Shown here: in pieces, positions 1 to 5,334 of the stretch | Numbering within the stretch: the first letter of the stretch is position 1 | Layout of the letters: every line of letters starts with the position of its first letter | Assembly: GCA_046542255.1 (NCBI GenBank) | Contig: JBKHBT010000096.1 | Span: 1 to 13,206, forward strand | From: JBKHBT01 sp046542255 | Lineage (GTDB): Bacteria > UBP14 > UBA6098 > JBKHBT01 | DNA length: 13,206 nucleotides | Direction: 5' to 3' | Made by a program: the position numbers and the translations under genes | The notes under the pieces: model-generated | The model's database searches: none | What the model was told of the DNA's origin: nothing | Seen by the model: the letters and a program-made list of their open reading frames with translations, nothing else

Positions 1-92
1 ATGTTTTAGCCTGAAAAGTATGACAATGCGGAACAGCGCATTGTCTGGATTACAACAATAATTATAGAGATATTTCGATCAAAGTCAATAGT
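1..92 (+). repeat. Dispersed repeat, copy A (3' part fuller)
   Basis: Bases 4-47 match 4965-5007 (copy B) and 11181-11223 (copy C), with the shared string GAACAGCGCATTGTCTG or a one-base variant. Beyond the core, bases 48-92 match 5039-5082 of copy B (both contain ATTACAACAATA and end in AGTCAATA), after an insert of about 31 nt present only in B. One extra base near position 13 breaks the reading frame that copies B and C share. The copy starts at the window edge, so its left limit is unknown. It is non-coding as it stands and lies 3' of the SUMF1-type gene. Whether it is a mobile-element relic or the tail of a dead gene cannot be decided here. Confidence 0.7.
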
Positions 93-201
93 GAAATATA
101 AAAACAATAAAATAAGCTCTGATTTATAATCTTTAGCCTAAAAATAGATATTCTTCAGAAACAAATTTATTTTAAGATGAAAAATAACGATTGCACCTAA
201 A
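93..201. other. AT-rich intergenic stretch, no feature seen
   Basis: This lies between repeat copy A and the stop codon of the minus-strand SUMF1-type gene. I see no hairpin followed by a T-run on the minus strand, so no clear terminator for that gene, and no open frame of note. Confidence 0.4.
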
Positions 202-1446
202 CTATTTCACATAGGACAAAACCTGCTGAAATTCCTGGCCATTGTGATTGTATCTCAGGATATAGCTTCCGGCTGGGATTTTTTGCTTTGGCTGCCATGT
301 AAATGAATTTTCCGGAGGCCGATAAATGAGCTTTCCGCTGACATCATAAATAGCAAAATCATGAATATCATCGGGAATTTCAATATGGATTCTACCATTA
401 AATGGATTTGGATGGCATATTATTTCCGATTTTATATCAACTTGGGCGTCCTCAATCGCTGCCTCATCAGGATGATAAACGCATCTAAAGCCGATACGGC
501 ATATAAGATGGCCGGCATCCGGGCTATAGCCCATGCCAATGGCATAGATACCATTATTATACATGCCATGCATGAAATTCCCGCCGCGCATCGAACATCC
601 AGCCGAATCATCAATAGCGGTCGGATGGTATCTTCCGAGGCAATTGCGGTTAAGAGGTTCCCTCATCAATGTATTTATGCTTTTATAGTCGGTTTCGACC
701 ATCAAATCGCTCATTGGTTCTGCGGCATTTATCTCGAGGTATTCATTGTCAATAACACCGTCAACTCTGGCTCTGTCTTCGGCACGGGCAATATAATAAT
801 CCGTCCATTCCCATAGATTGCCCGCAAAATCCCAGATTATTTCGCCATTGGTCAGGTAAAATGTCCTTCGATAGAGATTCCAGCCATTTTCGTTTAATGT
901 GGGAAGGCTATCTTCGCCCCAATCGCCGATTACATAGCCATAAAGCCCATCGGAATCATCCTCGCTCGCCGGCAAAGCCTCGCCAGAATATGCGATACCA
1001 TCTATCCTGCAATCTGCGCCCATAGGGCCTTTTCGGCAGGTATGACCAATATTCAGCTTGGCTATGGTGATTCCGGTTTCATGGGAGGAATTATCGCTCC
1101 AATTGGCTGCGACTCTTTCTATATTATGTGCAATCGTCATCCATTCGGCATTGCTGATAAGGGCGAAACCATCACCCAGTGCTTCGCATTCGGCCTTTGC
1201 TTGCACCTGATTCATATTGCGCCAGGGGGTTCCCGAAGCCCTTGATTCTGCTACATAGCTTGAGTCATAAGCGATATTACCATCATCAAGGCCAACGATC
1301 TTCATTTCATATTTCGAAACGCAGAAATCGGCATAAGTGCCCATTTCCGGGTCGGCAGGTATAGGGATAAAACCATCTGGGCAGGAGATATCCTGCGAAA
1401 AGACCGTGATAATTATCAATAATATTAAAATTATTTTCTCAAACAT
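202..1446 (-). CDS. Exported SUMF1/FGE-fold protein with C-terminal type IX secretion sorting domain
   Basis: A 414-residue protein. Residues 1-18 form a short signal peptide (a Phe/Ile/Leu-rich core). Residues 22-325 have the SUMF1 (formylglycine-generating enzyme-like, C-type-lectin-like) fold: FCVSKYEM near 41-48, EWMTIA near 101-106, the hallmark WDFAGNLWEWT at 205-215, RGGNF at 287-291 and the closing CRIGFRCVYH at 316-325. I do not see the active-site cysteine arrangement of true sulfatase-activating FGE, so an enzymatic role is unproven; many such domains in secreted proteins are structural or binding modules. Residues 338-414 match a type IX (Por) sorting domain: HPNPFNG at 345-351, IYDVSGKLIY at 366-375 and PAGSYILRY at 391-399. 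It would therefore be carried to the cell surface and processed. I chose the start at 1446 because AAGGAGG lies 7 nt upstream. The longer frame starting at 1485 would put charged residues ahead of the signal peptide and has no such site. The start overlaps the end of the preceding frameshifted gene. Confidence 0.85.
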   Translation of the reverse strand: MFEKIILILLIIITVFSQDISCPDGFIPIPADPEMGTYADFCVSKYEMKIVGLDDGNIAYDSSYVAESRASGTPWRNMNQVQAKAECEALGDGFALISNAEWMTIAHNIERVAANWSDNSSHETGITIAKLNIGHTCRKGPMGADCRIDGIAYSGEALPASEDDSDGLYGYVIGDWGEDSLPTLNENGWNLYRRTFYLTNGEIIWDFAGNLWEWTDYYIARAEDRARVDGVIDNEYLEINAAEPMSDLMVETDYKSINTLMREPLNRNCLGRYHPTAIDDSAGCSMRGGNFMHGMYNNGIYAIGMGYSPDAGHLICRIGFRCVYHPDEAAIEDAQVDIKSEIICHPNPFNGRIHIEIPDDIHDFAIYDVSGKLIYRPPENSFTWQPKQKIPAGSYILRYNHNGQEFQQVLSYVK

Positions 1447-1793
1447 AGCCAGCCTCCTTATACTTCTCATAGCCCATTTTAACAAGATGTGTCAATTCAG
1501 CAAATAGCTCTTTATCATAATTTTTGAAATGAAAACATGATTTCCCTTTGAGCTTCTTCCCAGGCTCATCAGACATTTCATTGAGCAAATCCGGAAAAAT
1601 ATAAATCGTTATCAAATAGAAACTTACATAGTTTTTTTATCTTTACCGATGAGAAAAACAAAGGTTTATTTCCTTTCAAAATATACTTTGTATCAAGATA
1701 AAATTCATCGGATTCATCTTTGGTAATCGTCATTTCATCGGAATATGGCAGAATGATTTGTTTTAATTGCCTGAAAATTTTCTCTTTATTCAT
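1439..1793 (-). pseudogene. DUF1801-like small protein, frameshifted at an A7 run
   Basis: The first frame starts at 1793 and encodes a 71-residue product stopping at 1578. Its first ~50 residues (YYLDTK-like FYLDTKYILKGNKPLFF, then VKIKK) look like the start of the small DUF1801 (YdhG-like) cytoplasmic family of unknown function, normally about 115-140 residues. After the A7 run at 1632-1638 the similarity continues in another frame: YVSFYLITIYIFPDLLNE, then GKKLKGKSCFHFKN, then KMGYEKYKEAGYV, with a stop at 1439-1441. Together the two halves make a normal-length protein of about 117 residues. Removing one A, or adding two, restores the frame. The second half has no internal stop and contains the ribosome site of the next gene, whose ATG lies 8 nt before this stop, so the pair looks like a translationally coupled operon. 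It may be a recent pseudogene, a homopolymer sequencing error, or transcriptional slippage. The family name is from memory of the motif pattern. Confidence 0.7.
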
Positions 1794-1843
1794 ATTCTAC
1801 CCTTTCTTTTATTTTAGCTAGATAATAAAAATATACAATCGAA

Positions 1844-1872
1844 TTGACATAAATGAAAATGATATTTACATT
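1844..1872 (+). promoter_or_regulatory. Candidate sigma-70-type promoter of the lipocalin gene
   Basis: A perfect TTGACA at 1844-1849, a 17-nt spacer and TACATT at 1867-1872 (4 of 6 to consensus). This would give a leader of about 25 nt before the ATG at 1905, with GAAGGA as ribosome site. It lies in the 111-nt divergent gap between the DUF1801-like gene and the lipocalin gene. Consensus matching alone is weak support in AT-rich DNA. Confidence 0.35.
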
Positions 1873-1904
1873 TATATGCAAACATCTTAATTGAAGGAAA
1901 TCGG

Positions 1905-2420
1905 ATGAAACTAATAATTTTATTACTCGCAATCATTGGCATTTTTGCCTCCAGCAATGCACCAAAGGCAAAAGACATACCGCTGGTGGAGAATTTCGAG
2001 CTTGATAAATATCTCGGCACCTGGTATGAAATCGCGCGCCTCGACCATAGCTTCGAGCGCAATCTCGATTCTGTTACAGCGACTTATTCTGTACGAGATG
2101 ATGGCAAAATCAAAGTGCTCAATAAAGGCTACAATACCAAAAAAGGGAAATGGTCAACCGCCGAGGGCAAGGCCTGGATTCCCAATGAAGACCAGCCTGC
2201 GCGGCTCAAGGTCAGCTTCTTTTGGATCTTTTCTGCGGAATACCGCATAATCGCCCTGGATGATGAGTATTCCTATGCGATGGTAACAAGCAGCTCGAAA
2301 AAATACCTCTGGATTCTGAGCCGAAGTCCAAAAATGCCAGAAGAAAAACTCGATATGCTATTAAAAAAGGCGAAAGACTGGGGCTTTGATTTATCAGAGA
2401 TTTATTTTGTGAAGCATTGA
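1905..2420 (+). CDS. Exported lipocalin, Blc/apolipoprotein D type
   Basis: A 171-residue beta-barrel lipid-binding protein of the bacterial lipocalin (Blc) family. These proteins bind fatty acids or lysophospholipids in the envelope and are thought to aid membrane maintenance under stress. The N-terminus is a signal peptide (hydrophobic 3-14, then ASSNA). There is no lipobox cysteine, unlike E. coli Blc, so this form is probably soluble in the periplasm or released rather than lipid-anchored. Lipocalin motif 1 is clear: GTWYEIARLDHSFERNL from residue 38. The second region has YRIIALDDEYSYAMV (113-127), and the third has LWILSRSP (135-142). The C-terminal helix (EEKLDMLLKKAKDWGFD) is also typical, and the length is normal for the family. 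GAAGGA sits 8-9 nt before the ATG. It stands alone, divergent from the DUF1801-like/SUMF1 pair. Confidence 0.92.
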   Translation: MKLIILLLAIIGIFASSNAPKAKDIPLVENFELDKYLGTWYEIARLDHSFERNLDSVTATYSVRDDGKIKVLNKGYNTKKGKWSTAEGKAWIPNEDQPARLKVSFFWIFSAEYRIIALDDEYSYAMVTSSSKKYLWILSRSPKMPEEKLDMLLKKAKDWGFDLSEIYFVKH

Positions 2421-2598
2421 ATTCGAAAAATCGAGTTCTAATAAAAAAACGAAAATATCAAGTGACACAGGAGGCGCATAAAGATCGATAGATTGGTTAT
2501 TTCAACCCTGGGTGATATAAACTATTCAATAATCTCTTCCTAAAATCGAATTTTAATCTTATATTATAAGTGTTAAGAAGAAGAAAAGGAGTATTTTC
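2419..2598. other. Intergenic region between lipocalin and S74 protein
   Basis: A 7-bp stem with one G-U pair (GAATTCG at 2419-2425, CGAGTTC at 2432-2438) overlaps the lipocalin stop codon. It is followed by A-rich rather than T-rich sequence, so it is not a convincing terminator. The rest holds no frame of note. TATTAT at 2562-2567 could be a -10 box for the next gene, but no -35 box stands out. Confidence 0.3.
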
Positions 2599-4521
2599 AT
2601 GAAAAGATTAACCGCATGGTTCGCAATTACGCTATCAATGACAATTCTTGTCGGGCAGGTTCCGTCAACGCTTAATTATCAAGGCAAAATTTCAGAAGCA
2701 ACTGGAATCGGGATAAATGACAATCTCGATATTGTTTTCAAAATTTATGACCTTGAATCAGGTGGTGAAGCTCTCTGGTCAGAAACACATGCAGCAGTCC
2801 CAATCGAGAAAGGGCTATTCAATGTCGTTTTGGGTGAGACTACTCCAATAATGCTGGATTTCTCGTCACAATATTATCTGGAAATCGAAATCGATGGCGA
2901 TACTATGTCGCCAAGACAAGCATTATCCTCCGATGGATACGCATTCCGCGCAAAGTATGCTGATGAAGTTCTATGGAGCAATATAACCGATATCCCAAGC
3001 GAAGTAACAGATGGCGATGATTGGGGTGAACAGGTAGTCAATACCGGTACAACAATATCAGGCGATGGTGCAACTACGCCATTGAATCTGGCACAACAAG
3101 GCGCATCATCAGGACAGGTTCTCAAATGGAACGGCGCAAGCTGGACACCAGATAATGACCTTTCCGGTTCGGGAACTCGAGACCTGGAAACTACCCTATT
3201 CTACGGAAATTCAGCAGGAACATATGATATCAATATGAACAGTAATAATATCTATGCCATAAATCAAATCCAGGTCGATGAGATTTTGGCAAGTTTGTCC
3301 AGCTATATAGAAATCGGCGATGATATAAGGCCAGCAAGCGATGGTTATTATGACTTTGGAAGCAGCTATTATTCATGGCAAAATGTCTATGCCGAAAGTT
3401 ACTATGCAGACAATATCTACACAGACCAGATCGACCCAAAGGATGCCTATTATATTTCCTTTGGCGATGATATCCAACCAACTTCTGATAATTACTATGA
3501 TATTGGCTCAAGTAGCCGTGAATGGCGGGATTTATACATAGATGGCACCGCACATTTAGATGCAATCGAACTCGGTGGAGAAACAAGAACCACCTGGCCC
3601 GATGGCGGATCCTCTGGCGGCCTCTGGGAAGAGTATTCATCGGCAGTTAGGACATCAGGATATGGCGATGATGTGGTACCAAATGGTACAGCAAGCCTGG
3701 GTACATCATCAAATAGATGGGACTATATCTATGCCGAAGATGCAGATTTCTATGGTACTATCGAAGCCGATGGATTAGACCTCGGCTATTACGGCGATAT
3801 AACTTGCGATGATATAGATTGCGATGAAATAGACTTCTCTCCCAGCTCAAGAAGCTCGGGTGATAATCTTATTTCATATTATGGAACTATTTACGAAGAG
3901 TCATCATCGAGAAGGTTCAAATCTGATATAGAAACCATTGACTTAAATCCCGAAATAATCTTGAATGCAGTACCAAAAGCATATACCTGCAATACCGGCC
4001 AGGACAGAAATATCGGCCTTATCGCAGAAGAGCTGGATTCACTCGGCCTTTATCCATTAGTATTCTACGATGCAGAAAGCCGTCCTAAGTCGATCAATTA
4101 TAATAAAATACCTCTTTACTTGATTGAGATTCTTAAAGAACATCAATCCACTATTAAATCGATCCAAAGCGAAAAACAAATAATTCGCGATTTTGGCACA
4201 ATCAAGCTCGAATCGACAAAGGCCGAAGTCAAGTTCTCTGATGATTTCATCGAAAAACTAAATGGCGAGATTCCGGTTATTACTATATCATCAAATCGAG
4301 CGGTTTCGGATGCATATATTCCAGAAAAAAGCAGCCATGGATTCACTATTATGACAAAAAACCCCGGTGGCGGCCCAATTCTCATAGATTGGATTGCAAT
4401 GGCAAAGATTGATTCTATCAGAGAAATAAAGGATAAAGATAATTTCTATGAAATCCCTGAAAGCCGCGATGAATACCTTAAAGAATGGAAGAAAGCACAA
4501 TATTCTGAAATGCCTAAATAA
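2599..4521 (+). CDS. Exported fibre-like surface protein with peptidase S74 intramolecular chaperone domain
   Basis: A 640-residue protein with a signal peptide (1-20), then the STLNYQGKI-type beta domain common at the N-terminus of FCB surface proteins (about 22-120). A Ser/Gly/Asp-rich shaft contains three related units beginning at about 239, 289 and 356: GDDI.P.SD..YD(F/I)GSS...W..(V/L)Y, with the third a shorter variant ending WDYIYAED. A peptidase S74/endosialidase chaperone domain covers about 432-525: SSSRRFKSDIETI at 435-447, IGLIAEELD at 472-480 and PLYLIEILKEHQ at 505-516. In phage tail fibres this domain trimerises the fibre and then cuts itself off using a Ser and a Lys five residues apart; S436 and K441 fit that spacing. 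A further beta-type region (about 530-640) follows, so self-cleavage would release about 205 residues. The domain is known from phage fibres, but the signal peptide and host-type N-terminus argue for a cellular surface trimer. AAGGAG lies 7 nt before the ATG. Confidence 0.85.
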   Translation: MKRLTAWFAITLSMTILVGQVPSTLNYQGKISEATGIGINDNLDIVFKIYDLESGGEALWSETHAAVPIEKGLFNVVLGETTPIMLDFSSQYYLEIEIDGDTMSPRQALSSDGYAFRAKYADEVLWSNITDIPSEVTDGDDWGEQVVNTGTTISGDGATTPLNLAQQGASSGQVLKWNGASWTPDNDLSGSGTRDLETTLFYGNSAGTYDINMNSNNIYAINQIQVDEILASLSSYIEIGDDIRPASDGYYDFGSSYYSWQNVYAESYYADNIYTDQIDPKDAYYISFGDDIQPTSDNYYDIGSSSREWRDLYIDGTAHLDAIELGGETRTTWPDGGSSGGLWEEYSSAVRTSGYGDDVVPNGTASLGTSSNRWDYIYAEDADFYGTIEADGLDLGYYGDITCDDIDCDEIDFSPSSRSSGDNLISYYGTIYEESSSRRFKSDIETIDLNPEIILNAVPKAYTCNTGQDRNIGLIAEELDSLGLYPLVFYDAESRPKSINYNKIPLYLIEILKEHQSTIKSIQSEKQIIRDFGTIKLESTKAEVKFSDDFIEKLNGEIPVITISSNRAVSDAYIPEKSSHGFTIMTKNPGGGPILIDWIAMAKIDSIREIKDKDNFYEIPESRDEYLKEWKKAQYSEMPK

Positions 4522-4571
4522 GAATAATAAATAGACAAAAGTTATTTCAAATCTTTTATGATAGGAGCCAG

Positions 4572-4727
4572 ATGAAATTCCGATATTTTGTTTTTAGCAT
4601 GATTTTTGCAGTATCCCTTTTCGCAATCAAAGTCGGCACAGATGGCGAGAATATCTATTTGCGTGGCGATAAAACAGGTGTTGGTGTAGATGTACTCCCC
4701 CCCAAAAGTCAAGCACAACTTAGTTGA
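4572..4727 (+). pseudogene. 5' fragment of an exported-protein gene cut by an IS3-family end
   Basis: Starts with AGGAG well placed before ATG at 4572 and encodes a signal peptide (a Phe/Val/Ile/Leu-rich core, then SLFA) followed by about 24 residues (VGTDGENIYLRGDKTGVG...). From about 4691 the codons are read out of the IS end (TGTACTCCCCCCC), and the frame stops at 4725-4727, giving 51 residues in total. The original protein was probably secreted, and its function is unknown. Spacing to the S74 gene (50 nt, same strand) suggests the two once formed a transcription unit. The rest of the gene is missing, unless the tail at 4922-5020 belongs to it. Confidence 0.65.
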
Positions 4728-4920
4728 ATCATTTTGTTGACATATTCTCTTTCTACTTGATATGGAGATTTATATTTATTCGATGAATGTGGGTACTTTT
4801 CATTGTACCAATTAGCCCATTCATCGAACTTATCACGAAACTGCGCTACTGATTTGAATTCATTGACATAAAGCAGATCCTCCTTAATCGTTTTTATAGC
4901 CCTTTCTCTTCTGAAACCTG
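4691..4920 (-). mobile_element. IS3-family insertion sequence remnant (one end only)
   Basis: The left limit, TGTACTCCCCCCCAAAAGTC at 4691-4710, resembles the terminal inverted repeats of IS3-family elements (TGTACTG-CCCC-AAAAG type, from memory). Directly inside it, on the minus strand, lies the end of a transposase. The element is cut off after about 230 nt, with no second inverted repeat, no orfA and no DDE residues left. It inserted into the exported-protein gene starting at 4572, and the rest was later lost by deletion. Confidence 0.7.
4709..4918 (-). pseudogene. IS3-family transposase (OrfB), C-terminal fragment
   Basis: About 70 codons ending at the TGA read from 4711 to 4709. The translation has the C-terminal integrase-core pattern of IS3 transposases: RERAIKTIKEDLLYV, FRDKFDEWANWYNEKYPHSS, then KYKSPYQVEREYV. 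The YN..YPHSS..Y.SP segment is diagnostic. The catalytic D-D-E upstream part is absent, except perhaps for the glutamate region at the truncated edge, so it cannot be active. The stop lies just inside the inverted repeat, as usual in this family. Confidence 0.8.
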
Positions 4921-4921
4921 A

Positions 4922-5082
4922 TATAGATATTATAAGAACATGTATAGTAACGGCTTTAATGATGGTTTAGCCAGAAAGTATGGCAATGCTGAACAGCGCA
5001 TTGTCTGTTTGACCAAGTAAATCAAAAAGATATTATGAATTACAACAATAGTTATAAAGATTTTCGCAGCTAAGTCAATAAA
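4922..5082 (+). repeat. Dispersed repeat, copy B, with an open reading-frame tail
   Basis: The core at 4965-5007 matches copies A and C. The right part at 5039-5082 matches copy A (48-92), after a 31-nt stretch absent from A. The left part, about 4930-4964, matches the flank of copy C more weakly. One frame is open from the IS junction at 4922 to TAA at 5018-5020 and reads like the end of a real protein: YRYYKNMYSNGFNDGLARKY, then GNAEQRIVCLTK. Copy C keeps a similar frame (about 12 of 19 residues alike). The best reading is the 3' end of a broken member of a small gene family. I do not recognise the family. Confidence 0.6.
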
Positions 5083-5334
5083 TTGATAGTAATACATTAT
5101 TTAAAAAAACCACGAAGCTATTGGCTTTTGATGGAATTTTTTAAATCGATAAAATTACTCGAATAATTCAAAAATCATGTGTGTAAATTTCAATTGTGCA
5201 ATAATTCACAATATCTATTGCTTAAGAATTTTTATTGATATATATTAGTCTAATTGATAACTTAGCTGGTTAATTTTGTTCGGACTCGGACGATTTATAT
5301 AATTTTGAATCTTGTCAATAAGAGATGAAATATT
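5083..5334. promoter_or_regulatory. AT-rich upstream region of the acyl-CoA synthetase gene
   Basis: About 250 nt without a gene. It holds AT-rich runs and the promoter candidate at 5275-5307, and nothing else I can support. Confidence 0.4.
5275..5307 (+). promoter_or_regulatory. Candidate promoter of the acyl-CoA synthetase gene
   Basis: TAATTTTG at 5300-5307 fits the Bacteroidota -7 element TAnnTTTG, with TTTG at 5275-5278 as the -33 element (21-nt spacer). The same place also has TATAAT at 5298-5303 with TTG at 5276-5278 as a poor -35 box. Either reading gives a short leader of about 25-35 nt before the start. Confidence 0.35.

Noticed and set aside
361..816. A 151-codon plus-strand frame
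   Set aside because: It is antisense to the SUMF1-type gene, whose motifs and sorting domain are clear.
2419..2438. Hairpin at the lipocalin stop as a terminator
   Set aside because: There is no T-run after it and the stem has only 7 pairs, one of them G-U.
3230..3640. A 136-codon minus-strand frame rich in His, Arg and Tyr
   Set aside because: Its composition mirrors the repeated Asp/Tyr/Ser-rich shaft of the S74 protein on the other strand.
2599..4521. Prophage or tailocin tail fibre
   Set aside because: The S74 domain suggested phage, but there is a signal peptide, an FCB-type N-terminal domain and no other phage gene nearby.
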